Source: Streptomyces sp. NBC_01353
Lineage (GTDB): Bacteria > Actinomycetota > Actinomycetes > Streptomycetales > Streptomycetaceae
Direction: 5' to 3'
DNA length: 64,000 bases
Assembly (NCBI RefSeq): GCF_036237275.1
Contig: NZ_CP108352.1
Coordinates: 682,001 to 746,000 of the forward strand
Shown: in pieces, positions 51,951 to 60,283 of the stretch
Layout of the letters: every line of letters starts with the position of its first letter
Position numbering within the stretch: position 1 is the first letter of the stretch
Made by a program: the position numbers and the translations under genes
Notes under the pieces: generated by a model
Told to the model about the DNA's origin: nothing
What the model saw: only the letters and a program-made list of their open reading frames with translations
Databases searched by the model: none

Positions 51951-52496
51951 TCAGACCATCTCCAGGGAGCGGTGCGGCTCGGCCGGCAGCTCGATCCGTA
52001 TCGGGTCGCCGGGCCGCACCTCGCCGCCGGTCAGCACGATGCTCATGATCCCGGCCTTGCGGACGATCTGCCCGCTCTCGTCCCGGCCGAGGACCTGCTT
52101 CAGCAGCCCGTGCCGGTAGTTGTCGATCTGGGCGCAGGGGTTGCGCAGGCCCGTCACCTCGACGACGGCCTCGGCACCGAGGTGCAGCCGGGTGCCGGTC
52201 GGCAGACCGAGGAGGTCGATGCCCCGGGTGGTGACGTTCTCGCCGAGCGCGCCCGGGGTCACCTCGAAGCCGGCCCCGGCGACCTCGTCGAAGAGCTCCG
52301 CGTGGATGAGGTGCACCTGCCGCACGTTCGGCACGGTCGGGTCCTTGGCCACGCGGGAACGGTGCTTGACCGTGACGCCGGCGTGGACGTCGCCCTCCAC
52401 GCCCAGACCGGCGAGCAGAGTGATGCTGTCCCGGTTCGGCTTGGTGAACGAATAGACGCCGTTGCTGCTGACCGTTGTGACGAGGGCGCTGCTCAT
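51951..52496 (-). CDS. MOSC-domain protein
   Basis: 181 residues, a single MOSC fold. LGVEGDVHAGVTVKHR, PNVRQVHLIHAELFDEV, VTPGALGENVTTRGIDLLGLPTGTRLHLG, then the conserved Cys in VTGLRNPCAQIDNY (NPC) that coordinates Mo cofactor sulfur in this superfamily. It may transfer sulfur to molybdoenzymes or detoxify hydroxylamines, as in YiiM/YuaD-like proteins. No molybdenum genes are nearby. Confidence 0.9.
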   Translation of the reverse strand: MSSALVTTVSSNGVYSFTKPNRDSITLLAGLGVEGDVHAGVTVKHRSRVAKDPTVPNVRQVHLIHAELFDEVAGAGFEVTPGALGENVTTRGIDLLGLPTGTRLHLGAEAVVEVTGLRNPCAQIDNYRHGLLKQVLGRDESGQIVRKAGIMSIVLTGGEVRPGDPIRIELPAEPHRSLEMV

Positions 52497-52622
52497 GAGG
52501 TGGAGCTCCCCTTCTCCGTTCCGATGATCACGTGCGTGATCGCCACCGAGCGTACGTCAGGCGTTCTCCTGGAACAGCGGTGGCCTGCGGGGTCCGCGCA
52601 GGTCAACGGTGGTCCTCGGAGC

Positions 52623-52805
52623 TCAGCGGTTCAGCTCCTTGCGGGAGATCCTGCGCAGTCGGCGCCGCTGGCTCGGGTCGAGGGCCAGGTAGGCGACGGC
52701 CGGTACGCCGAGTATCACCAGCAGGGACATCCAGAATCCGATGAGGGGTATCAGGAGGAGGCCGACGGCCACTCCCCCGATCACGATCTTCGTCCGTGTC
52801 GACAT
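52623..52805 (-). CDS. 60-residue membrane protein
   Basis: A short protein with a basic N-terminus, one or two hydrophobic helices (IVIGGVAVGLLLIPLIGFWMSLLVILGVPAVAYLAL) and a very basic tail (QRRRLRRISRKELNR). ATG at 52805 follows GGAGGCG. It lies 16 bases downstream of the desaturase stop on the same strand, so it is probably in the same transcript. Function is unknown. Confidence 0.7.
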   Translation of the reverse strand: MSTRTKIVIGGVAVGLLLIPLIGFWMSLLVILGVPAVAYLALDPSQRRRLRRISRKELNR

Positions 52806-52821
52806 GTCCGACGCCTCCTTG

Positions 52822-53922
52822 TCACGCTGCCGAGCGCAGCGGCTCCCCGACCTCGTGCAGATGTCCGAGCGCCTGTCGGTAGGACTCGACGAAACCGGTC
52901 TCTGTGTAGGGGATACCCACCGTACGGCAGTGCGCACGCACGGCGGGCTGGGCGAGTCGAAGATGCGGCCTCGGCATGTTCGGGAAGAGGTGGTGCTCGA
53001 TCTGGTAGTTCAGTCCGCCGAGGAACCAGTCGGTCAGGATCCCGCCGCGGATGTTGCGCGAGGTGAGCACCTGCCGGCGTAGATGGCCCCAGCTGTCGCC
53101 GTCCGGATGGGCGTCGGGCATCTCCATGCCCTTGTGGTTGGGGGCGAAGGCCATGCCCAGGTGCAGTCCGAGGAGCATCTGATGGATCAGGGCGAAGACG
53201 AGGGCCTGACCGACGGTGAGGGTGGTCAGCAGCAGGGTGGCGTAGCCGGCGACGTGGGCGAGGAGCAGGGCGCCTTCGACGAGCCGCTCGCGCCGGGTCT
53301 TGTACGGACCGTCCTTGGAGAACAGTGCCTGGAATCCGTACACCTTGAGCGCGATGCCCTCGAGCGTGGTCAGCGGGAAGAAGAGCCAGGCCTGATGGCG
53401 GGTGAGCCAGCCCCGGAAGCCGCCGCGCCCGGTGGTCTGGTGCTGGGCGAAGACGAGGATGTCGGCCGCGACGTCCGGGTCCTTGTCGAGGTGGTTGGGG
53501 TTGGCGTGGTGGCGGTTGTGCTTGTCGTTCCACCACTCCTGGCTCATGCCGAGCAAGAGGTTGGCGTGGACGAGCTGGATGATCCGGTTGCGGCGCCGGT
53601 CGCCGGAGATCTGGGAGTGCCCTGCGTCGTGTCCGACGAAGGCGACCCGGGCGGAGAGCAGGGCGAGCGGGACGGCGAGCAGCAGGGCCCACCAGGACGG
53701 GCCGAGCAGGACCAGACCCGTGACGACGGCGGCGAGGCCGAGGAAGTTGACGGCGATCCCACGGGCGTACCAGCCGGCCCTGCGCTCCAGCAGCCCCTGC
53801 TCCTTCACGATGCGCAGCAAGGGCGTGAACTCGCTGCCGCCGCCCCTTCTCGTGGCGCTGCTCCCGTCGGGCGCCAGAAGGCTCCGGTCGGGCGCCGTGA
53901 GCGTTGCGGTGGCCTGGGGCAT
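52822..53922 (-). CDS. membrane fatty-acid desaturase
   Basis: 366 residues with three histidine boxes: GHDAGHSQ (HxxxH), HNRHH and QIEHHLF, which bind the di-iron centre. TM helices lie at about 58-100 and 190-230. It inserts double bonds into acyl chains in the membrane, helping cold or fluidity adaptation. The upstream gap (53923-54189) has no clear known operator. A 60-residue membrane protein follows it. Confidence 0.92.
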   Translation of the reverse strand: MPQATATLTAPDRSLLAPDGSSATRRGGGSEFTPLLRIVKEQGLLERRAGWYARGIAVNFLGLAAVVTGLVLLGPSWWALLLAVPLALLSARVAFVGHDAGHSQISGDRRRNRIIQLVHANLLLGMSQEWWNDKHNRHHANPNHLDKDPDVAADILVFAQHQTTGRGGFRGWLTRHQAWLFFPLTTLEGIALKVYGFQALFSKDGPYKTRRERLVEGALLLAHVAGYATLLLTTLTVGQALVFALIHQMLLGLHLGMAFAPNHKGMEMPDAHPDGDSWGHLRRQVLTSRNIRGGILTDWFLGGLNYQIEHHLFPNMPRPHLRLAQPAVRAHCRTVGIPYTETGFVESYRQALGHLHEVGEPLRSAA

Positions 53923-54183
53923 GGCGGTCTCCGGTGTCCGTGGGCGGGGCCCGGGCGCTGGCCGCCCGGACTCCCTCGAACGTACGGATCGGTGATCGTC
54001 CGGAGCCATGGCGTCATCCCCCGGGATTCCAGGGGGCTTGCCCGGGGGTGGGGGTGGGGCTGGCTCCACCCCGCGCCGTTCGGAGTCTCCGATCGCGACC
54101 GCTGGGACGTGAGACAGGTCACGGCGCTAGCGTTCACGGGAGGGCGGTCGGTTCAGGTACCCTCGGCCGCTCGGCCCCAGTAG

Positions 54184-54193
54184 TCAAATTTGA
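54184..54193. promoter_or_regulatory. AT-rich palindrome at the SNF2 start
   Basis: TCAAATTTGA (54184-54193) is a perfect ten-base palindrome inside a rare AT-rich patch that also contains the presumed TTG start of the helicase gene. It may be a regulator site or a core promoter. The function is not known. Confidence 0.4.
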
Positions 54194-57135
54194 GGAATGC
54201 GTTGTCGTCGTCCCAGAGACCCGATGAACTCGCCCGCTGCTCCGCCGTCTTCCTGCCCTCCGATCCGCCGCGCGCCGGCCGGATCGCCTTCTGGTCCCCG
54301 GACGGGTCCCTGCCCACCGAGCGCCTACCCACCGATCGCCTGCCGTCGGTGGCCGACGAGCCGACCCTGGTGACGGACGAGCTGACCGTGGTGAGCGCGG
54401 TCGCCGACGACGTCCGTCCGCACACCGTTCCCGCGCTCCTGCTCCCGGTACGGGACGCCCTGCCTGTCCTCACCCGCGCCCGCTTCTCCGACGCGTCCTC
54501 GCCCGCCGCCGCCTTCTGGGGTGCCGCCGCTCTCTTCGCACTGCATCTCGGGGCCAAGGGCCTCTTCCTTCCCGGTCTCACGGCCACCGACCGGGACGCC
54601 TGGCGGGCGGGGCCCCTCGGCCCCGAGGAGCTGGCCGAGCTGCGGGCGCTCGCCGCCTCGATGCCGCCCACCGCCCATGCCGTACCGCTGTCCGGGGCCG
54701 GTCCGCTGCTGCTTCCCGAACCCGAGAGGCTGCTGCGCTCCTTCGTGGACGCGGTCGCGGACACGCTGCCGCGTTCCCCGGCCGCGCCGCTCGCCGCCGG
54801 CGGGCCCGCGTTCGCGGCCGAAGAGCCGCAGGAGCTGCCCGCGCAGCGCGCGTGGGCGGCGGACGTGGCGGCCGGTCACGACGCAGGCGTCCGCCTCTCC
54901 CTGCGCCTCGAACTGCCCGGTCTTGGCGAGCAGGACGCTCCGGCCTTCCGGGCCGTGCTGCAGATGCACAGCGTCGCCGACCCGACGCTCGTCGCGGACG
55001 CGGCGGACGTCTGGGCCGGATCGGGCCCGGCCGGCGGGGCGTTCGAGCCTCGGGCCCGGATGGACGCCCTTCTCGCGCTGCGCCGCGCCGCCCGCGCATG
55101 GGCGCCGCTGACCCCGCTGCTCTCGGCCGCGGTCCCGGACGCCGTGGAGCTGGCGGACGAGGAGGTCACCGACCTGCTCGGCCCGGCGGCACGGGCTCTC
55201 GCCGCGACGGGCGTCCAGATCCACTGGCCGCGCGACCTGGCCCACCGGCTCACGGTCCGCGCGGTGATCGGCCCGCCGGCCGGCGATTCCGGCCCGACGG
55301 ACGCGCCGCACGCCACAACGAGCACGGAAGCCGAGCCTGCCGACGGTCTCTCCGACCACCGCTCCTCCGCGCTCCCCTCCTTCCTGTCCGTCGACGCGCT
55401 CCTCGCCTTCAACTGGCGCTTCGCGATCGGCGACCAGGAGCTCACCCGTGCCGAACTGGACCAGCTCGCCGAGGCCGGTCGTCCGGTGGTCCGGCTGCGG
55501 GACCAGTGGGTGCTGGTCGACCCGGCCGAGGTGCGCCGCGCCCGCGCCTCGCACGACGGCAAGATCACTCCCGTGGACGCACTCGGCGCCGTCCTCACCG
55601 GGACGACGGAAGCCGACGGCCGACGGGTCGAGGTGCACGCGACGGGCTGGCTGGAGCAGCTGCGCGCCCGCCTCGCCGACCCCGAGGGCGGGCCGCAGGA
55701 GGTCGCACAGCCCGCCGCACTCGCCGCGACGCTCCGCGACTACCAGCTGCGCGGCCTCAACTGGCTGCACCGGATGACCTCCCTCGGTCTCGGCGGCTGT
55801 CTCGCCGACGACATGGGTCTGGGCAAGACGATCACCCTCATCTCGCTCCATCTGCACCGGCAGAGCGAGCCCGCCGCAGCGGGTCCCACCCTCGTCGTCT
55901 GTCCGACCTCGCTCATGGGCAACTGGCAGCGGGAGATCGAGAAGTTCGCGCCCGGCACGCCCGTACGCCGCTTCCACGGCCCGGCCCGAAGCCTGGAGAG
56001 CCTGGCCGACGACGAGTTCGTCCTCACCACCTACGGCACCATGCGGCTGGACACCGAGCCACTGGCCGGACAGCCGTGGGGCATGGTCGTCGCGGACGAG
56101 GCCCAGCACGTCAAGAACCCGTACTCGGCCACCGCCAAGCAGCTGCGCACCATCGGAGCCAAAGCACGCGTCGCGCTGTCCGGCACTCCCGTCGAGAACA
56201 ACCTCTCCGAGCTGTGGGCGATCCTCGACTGGACGACACCCGGCCTCCTCGGTCGGCTCGGCACCTTCCGCTCCCGCTACGCCTCGGCCGTCGAGGGCGG
56301 TGAGGACCCGGCCGCCGCCGAGCGGCTCGCCGCACTCGTCCGCCCGTTCCTGCTGCGCCGCCGGAAGTCGGACCCCGGCATCGCGCCCGAGCTGCCGCCG
56401 AAGACCGAGACCGACCGGGCCGTCTCCCTGACGAAGGAACAGGCGGGGCTCTACGAGGCGGTGGTGCGGGAGACTCTCGCGGCCATCGCCGAGGCCGACG
56501 GCATGGAGCGGCGCGGGCTCGTGGTGAAGCTGCTGACCGGGCTCAAGCAGATCTGCAACCACCCCGCCCAGTATCTGAAGGAGGACCGGCCGCGCATCGA
56601 CGGCCGTTCGGGGAAGTTGGAACTCCTCGACGAGCTGCTCGACACGATCCTCGCCGAGGACGCGAGCGTCCTGGTCTTCACCCAGTACGTACAGATGGCG
56701 CGGCTGCTCGAACAGCATCTGGCGGCGCGGGGTGTACGGACGCAGTTCCTGCACGGCGGCACGCCCGTCGCCGAGCGCGAGGCGATGGTCGCGCGCTTCC
56801 AGGACGGCAAGGTCCCCGTCTTCCTGCTGTCGTTGAAGGCGGCGGGCACGGGGCTCAACCTCACCCGGGCCGGGCATGTCGTGCACTACGACCGCTGGTG
56901 GAACCCGGCCGTGGAGGCCCAGGCCACCGACCGCGCGTACCGCATCGGGCAGACCCAGCCGGTGCAGGTCCACCGGCTGATCGCCGAGGGCACGATCGAG
57001 GACCGGATCGCGGACATGCTGCTGCGCAAGCGGGCGCTGGCCGACTCGGTGCTCGGCTCGGGCGAGGCGGCGCTGACCGAACTGACGGATGCCGAGCTGG
57101 CGGATCTGGTCCAGCTGCGAGGGGACGGACGATGA
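54190..57135 (+). CDS. SNF2-family DEAD-like helicase/ATPase
   Basis: About 981 residues. Residues about 1-500 are an uncharacterised N-terminal half seen in actinobacterial SNF2 proteins. The helicase core has motif I DDMGLGKT, Walker B VVADEAQHVKNP (DEAQ), motif III ALSGTPVENNLSELWAILD and, in the C-lobe, motif V/VI MVARFQDGKVPVFLLSLKAAGTGLNL and AQATDRAYRIGQTQPVQVHRLIAEGTIEDRI. It is a DNA-translocase-type ATPase, not a strand-separating helicase. The TTG at 54190 has no ribosome binding site and the true start is unsure. It overlaps the SWIM gene by four bases (ATGA). Confidence 0.93.
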   Translation: MRNALSSSQRPDELARCSAVFLPSDPPRAGRIAFWSPDGSLPTERLPTDRLPSVADEPTLVTDELTVVSAVADDVRPHTVPALLLPVRDALPVLTRARFSDASSPAAAFWGAAALFALHLGAKGLFLPGLTATDRDAWRAGPLGPEELAELRALAASMPPTAHAVPLSGAGPLLLPEPERLLRSFVDAVADTLPRSPAAPLAAGGPAFAAEEPQELPAQRAWAADVAAGHDAGVRLSLRLELPGLGEQDAPAFRAVLQMHSVADPTLVADAADVWAGSGPAGGAFEPRARMDALLALRRAARAWAPLTPLLSAAVPDAVELADEEVTDLLGPAARALAATGVQIHWPRDLAHRLTVRAVIGPPAGDSGPTDAPHATTSTEAEPADGLSDHRSSALPSFLSVDALLAFNWRFAIGDQELTRAELDQLAEAGRPVVRLRDQWVLVDPAEVRRARASHDGKITPVDALGAVLTGTTEADGRRVEVHATGWLEQLRARLADPEGGPQEVAQPAALAATLRDYQLRGLNWLHRMTSLGLGGCLADDMGLGKTITLISLHLHRQSEPAAAGPTLVVCPTSLMGNWQREIEKFAPGTPVRRFHGPARSLESLADDEFVLTTYGTMRLDTEPLAGQPWGMVVADEAQHVKNPYSATAKQLRTIGAKARVALSGTPVENNLSELWAILDWTTPGLLGRLGTFRSRYASAVEGGEDPAAAERLAALVRPFLLRRRKSDPGIAPELPPKTETDRAVSLTKEQAGLYEAVVRETLAAIAEADGMERRGLVVKLLTGLKQICNHPAQYLKEDRPRIDGRSGKLELLDELLDTILAEDASVLVFTQYVQMARLLEQHLAARGVRTQFLHGGTPVAEREAMVARFQDGKVPVFLLSLKAAGTGLNLTRAGHVVHYDRWWNPAVEAQATDRAYRIGQTQPVQVHRLIAEGTIEDRIADMLLRKRALADSVLGSGEAALTELTDAELADLVQLRGDGR

Positions 57136-58451
57136 GCGGGTACGCACATGACGACGAGCGGACGTTCGCGGCGCTGCCGCCGGCCCGCGGTTCCGGTTTC
57201 GCCCGCACGTGGTGGGGCCGGGCCTGGCTGAAGGCGCTCGAGGACACGGCGCTCGACGGCCAGCAGTTGAAGAAGGGGCGCAAGCACGCCCGTGAGGGCG
57301 CGGTGGGCGCGGTCTCGGTGCGGCCGGGACGGATCACGGCGGTCGTACGGGACGACGACGGCTCCTCGTACCGCAGCGATGTGCTGCTGCAGGAGCTGTC
57401 GGCGGACGAGTGGGACCGGCTGCTCGACCTCGCGGTGGAGAGCGCGGGGCATATCGCGGCGCTGCTCGACCACGAGATGCCGCCGCATCTGGTGGAGGAC
57501 GCGGCGGCGGCAGGGCTCGAACTCCTGCCGGGCATCGGCGATCTGGACCCGGAGTGCGGCTGTGAGGCGTGGGACCACTGCCCGCACACGGCGGCCCTCT
57601 GCTACCAGGTGGCGCGGCTGCTCGACGAGGATCCGTTCGTGCTGCTGCTGATGCGGGGGCGCGGGGAGCGGGCGCTCCTGGACGAACTGCAGGGGCGCAG
57701 CGCCGCGCGGGCGGCTCCGGCCGCCCGGGACTCTGCCGAGGAGGAGGCGGGGGCGGAGGCCGGAGGCGTCCCGGCCGCGGAGGCGTTCGCCGCGCGGGAC
57801 ATCCTGCCGCCGCTGCCGGCCCCGCCGATGCTGATGTCGGAGCCGGGCGTGCCGCCGTCCCTGGACACGGAGACGGACCCGGCGCCCGGTGTCGACCCGT
57901 CGGCACTGGAGTTCCTGGCGGCGGACGCGGCCGGGCGGGCGCATCGGCTGCTGGCCGAGGCGCTCGCCCCGGGTCATGAACGGACCGTGGTGGAACCGTC
58001 CCTGACGGTCGTTCAGGACGCGGCACGGCTGGCGGCCGCCGGGTCCGTCCCGTCGGGGATCGCGTCCCGGCTCGCCACCGGGTCCGGGCGACGGCGGGCG
58101 GAGCTGGACCTGGCCACGCGCGCGTGGCGGTACGGGGGCGCCGCCGCTCTGTCCGTACTGGAGGAGGAGTGGACGCCGGACGCCGAGGCGCTGGCACGGG
58201 CGAGGACGCTGCTCGCGGAGGCCTGGGAGGACGCCGACCGGCCGGTGTTGAGGCCGGCGGGGGCGACGCGCTGGACGGTGGTCGGTGCGGAGGCGCAGCT
58301 GCGGCTCGGCGAGGACGGCCGCTGGTGGCCCTACCGCAAGGAGCGCGGGCACTGGGTCCCGGCCGGTCCTGCGGACCAGGATCCGGCCGCCGCCCTCGCG
58401 GGTGCGGCGGGAGAGGGCGGCGGCGCCACTGTCACTGGAGCGGCGCGGTGA
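57132..58451 (+). CDS. SWIM zinc-finger protein, SNF2 partner
   Basis: 439 residues. N-terminal FARTWWGRAWLKALEDTALDGQQLKKGRKHAREGAVGAVSVRPGRITAVVRDD is the typical opening. The SWIM finger is at about 143-160: ECGCEAWDHCPHTAALCY (C-x-C-x5-C-x-H). The middle is Ala/Glu/Pro-rich, and a repeat (AELDLATRAWRYGGAAALSVLEEEW...) follows. SWIM proteins bind DNA or protein partners. Coupled to the SNF2 ATPase, it probably forms a two-subunit DNA-remodelling complex. The stop overlaps the converging lipoprotein gene by 20 bases. Confidence 0.88.
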   Translation: MSGYAHDDERTFAALPPARGSGFARTWWGRAWLKALEDTALDGQQLKKGRKHAREGAVGAVSVRPGRITAVVRDDDGSSYRSDVLLQELSADEWDRLLDLAVESAGHIAALLDHEMPPHLVEDAAAAGLELLPGIGDLDPECGCEAWDHCPHTAALCYQVARLLDEDPFVLLLMRGRGERALLDELQGRSAARAAPAARDSAEEEAGAEAGGVPAAEAFAARDILPPLPAPPMLMSEPGVPPSLDTETDPAPGVDPSALEFLAADAAGRAHRLLAEALAPGHERTVVEPSLTVVQDAARLAAAGSVPSGIASRLATGSGRRRAELDLATRAWRYGGAAALSVLEEEWTPDAEALARARTLLAEAWEDADRPVLRPAGATRWTVVGAEAQLRLGEDGRWWPYRKERGHWVPAGPADQDPAAALAGAAGEGGGATVTGAAR

Positions 58452-59079
58452 GTTTGCGGGCCGTGCCGCCCGTGGCGGACTTCGGGGTGTGCGCGGCGAG
58501 GCTGCAGGCCACCGTGTCGGAGCCGAGCAGGTAGCTGCTGCGGTACGGGTACTGGACGAAGGTGGTCCAGCGCGTGCCGTACGGCTGCTCCGCGGCCTTG
58601 CGGCGCAGCGGCTCGCGGCAGAGGGCCGCGGCCCCGTCGCGTATGTCCTGGTCGGTGCCGTGGTCGCCGGTCAGCCGGAGCACGGCGACGAGTTGGGCGT
58701 CGTGCGGCTGCTCGCAGCCTCGCCGCACGACGGTGCCCGGCGCCTCCCGATCGATGTCGAAGCACTCCCCCGGCGCGAGCCGCTCGTACGGAACGGGTGA
58801 GCTCGCGCCGGACGGGCCGGCGCTCGGCGAGCCTGGGGCGGACGAGCTGGGGCGGCGCGAGGGCCTGCGCGTGGTGGCCCCGCCCTGGGGTGCGAGCTCA
58901 CGGCTCGCGGCCTGCGCCGTCGCGGACCTCAGATTCCCCCGGTCCCCCGGGTCCGCCGAGAACCGGCCCGCGCCCCCGCCGCCGTGACAGCTCACGGCCA
59001 CGAGACCCGCCACCAGGAGAAGGACGGGCACGAGGAGGTGCCGTAGCGGCGGCAGCAGGTCGACGGAGAGCCGGGACAT
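58432..59079 (-). CDS. lipoprotein with a septum-formation-type domain
   Basis: 215 residues. The lipobox-like segment is LLLVAGLVAVSC (about residues 22-33), so it is anchored outside the membrane. Low-complexity Ser/Ala/Pro follows to about 95. The C-terminal GECFDIDREAPGTVVRRGCEQPHDAQLVAVLRL has the ECFD...CxxPHxxQ pattern of the septum-formation/DUF4190-associated family. GTG at 59094 is an alternative start. Its 3' end overlaps the SWIM gene in opposite orientation. Confidence 0.75.
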   Translation of the reverse strand: MSRLSVDLLPPLRHLLVPVLLLVAGLVAVSCHGGGGAGRFSADPGDRGNLRSATAQAASRELAPQGGATTRRPSRRPSSSAPGSPSAGPSGASSPVPYERLAPGECFDIDREAPGTVVRRGCEQPHDAQLVAVLRLTGDHGTDQDIRDGAAALCREPLRRKAAEQPYGTRWTTFVQYPYRSSYLLGSDTVACSLAAHTPKSATGGTARKLTAPLQ

Positions 59080-59201
59080 GGTGACCAGGGTCACTCACGT
59101 ACCGTCAGCTTCCGTTCCTTGAAGGCAAGTTGCAGCACACCGCGTACAGAACGGTGACAAAGTCCGTTCACCCAGGGGTCGCGCGACACCCCACCCTCGT
59201 G

Positions 59202-60056
59202 CTAGAGGCCGAGCTGGCGCTCCGCCCCTTCGACGGTCTGCGCGAGGAGCACGGCGATGGTCATCGGGCCCACGCCACCGGGTACGGGCGTGATGAGCGA
59301 GGCCCGCTCGGCGGCGGTCTCGAAGTCGACGTCGCCGATGTTGCCGGGGTTGTAGCCCGCGTCGATGACGACCGCGCCGGGCTTGATGTCCTCGCCCCTG
59401 ATGAAGCGCGGCTTGCCCACGGCGGCCACGAGGATGTCGGCCTCGCGGACGATCGAGGAGAGCTCGGTGGTGCGCGAGTGGCAGTACGTGACGGTGGCGT
59501 CGCGGCCGAGCAGCAGCAGGCCGGCCGGCTTACCGAGGATCGCGGAGCGGCCGACGACGACGGCCCGCTTGCCGCTCAGCTCGACGTCGTACGCGTCGAG
59601 CAGGCGCATGATGCCGCCGGGCGTGCAGGAGACGAAGCCCGGGAGGCCGAAGCCCATGGCGGCGAAGGAGGTCATGGTGACGCCGTCGACGTCCTTCTCC
59701 GGGGCGATCGCCTCGAAGGCGGCGCGCTCGTCGATGTGCGGTCCGACCGGGTGCTGGAGCAGGATGCCGTGGACCTCGGGGTCCTCGGAGAGCGCGGTGA
59801 TCGCGGCGACGAGTTCCTCGGTCGTCGTCGAGGCGGGAAGCTCCACGTGCTGGGAGCGGATTCCGGCCTTCGCGCACCGGTTCTGCTTCATCTTCACGTA
59901 CGTGACGGAGGCCGGGTCCTCGCCGACGAGCACCGTGGCGAGACAGGGCGTGACGCCGGTGCGGCGGGTGATCTCGGCGGCGCGCGCGGCGGTCTCCTCG
60001 ACCGTGCGGCGGGCGAGCGCGGTGCCGTCCATGAGGGAAGCGGTGCTGGTGGACAT
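59202..60056 (-). CDS. folD: FolD, methylene-THF dehydrogenase/cyclohydrolase
   Basis: 284 residues. The catalytic Lys lies in TYVKMKQNRCAKAGI (about residues 52-66). NADP-site motif GRSAILGKPAGLLLL and closing PVPGGVGPMTIAVLL are both canonical. It interconverts 5,10-methylene-THF and 10-formyl-THF, feeding purine and formyl-Met synthesis. A ZTP riboswitch lies between promoter and start, which ties its level to 10-formyl-THF status. Confidence 0.96.
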   Translation of the reverse strand: MSTSTASLMDGTALARRTVEETAARAAEITRRTGVTPCLATVLVGEDPASVTYVKMKQNRCAKAGIRSQHVELPASTTTEELVAAITALSEDPEVHGILLQHPVGPHIDERAAFEAIAPEKDVDGVTMTSFAAMGFGLPGFVSCTPGGIMRLLDAYDVELSGKRAVVVGRSAILGKPAGLLLLGRDATVTYCHSRTTELSSIVREADILVAAVGKPRFIRGEDIKPGAVVIDAGYNPGNIGDVDFETAAERASLITPVPGGVGPMTIAVLLAQTVEGAERQLGL

Positions 60057-60089
60057 GGGCCACTCCTGGGCGTCGTCGATGACAGGTGA

Positions 60090-60196
60090 TCGCCCAGGCG
60101 CACGGCAGCGACGGATCCGCGCGGGTGCGTGGAGTCCGCGGGGCCGCTCCCCGGTGGTGATCCACCTCAAGCGCCAGTCACGGCCCGAGCCCCACT
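60090..60196 (-). promoter_or_regulatory. ZTP (pfl) riboswitch
   Basis: On the minus strand the core reads CCGTGACTGGCGCTTGAGG (about 60164-60182), then TGGATCACCACCGGGGAGCGG, matching the pfl motif pattern GUGACUGGC...CCACCGGGGAGCG. Further on CGCCTGGGCG (60091-60100) supplies the conserved 3' element. The gene behind it is folD, a standard target. ZTP/ZMP build-up at low 10-formyl-THF would turn on folD. The edges are approximate. Confidence 0.85.
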
Positions 60197-60283
60197 CTAC
60201 GTGAGGGCCTGGCGGCGGTGTCAGGACAGGGCGCATATGCCGCGGTGTCCGGACGCTTGTGGGCTGCTCGCGTGCGCACGACG

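Noticed and set aside
54153-54230. Minus-strand peptide reading WDDDNAFLKFDYWGRAAEG
   Set aside because: Protein-like by eye, but it comes from the AT-rich palindrome region and is part of an Arg/Ser-rich shadow frame with no start or family.
54325-57147. 940-codon open frame on the minus strand opposite the SNF2 gene
   Set aside because: Same reason: rich in Arg, Gly and Val, no recognisable domain; the sense strand has all SNF2 motifs.
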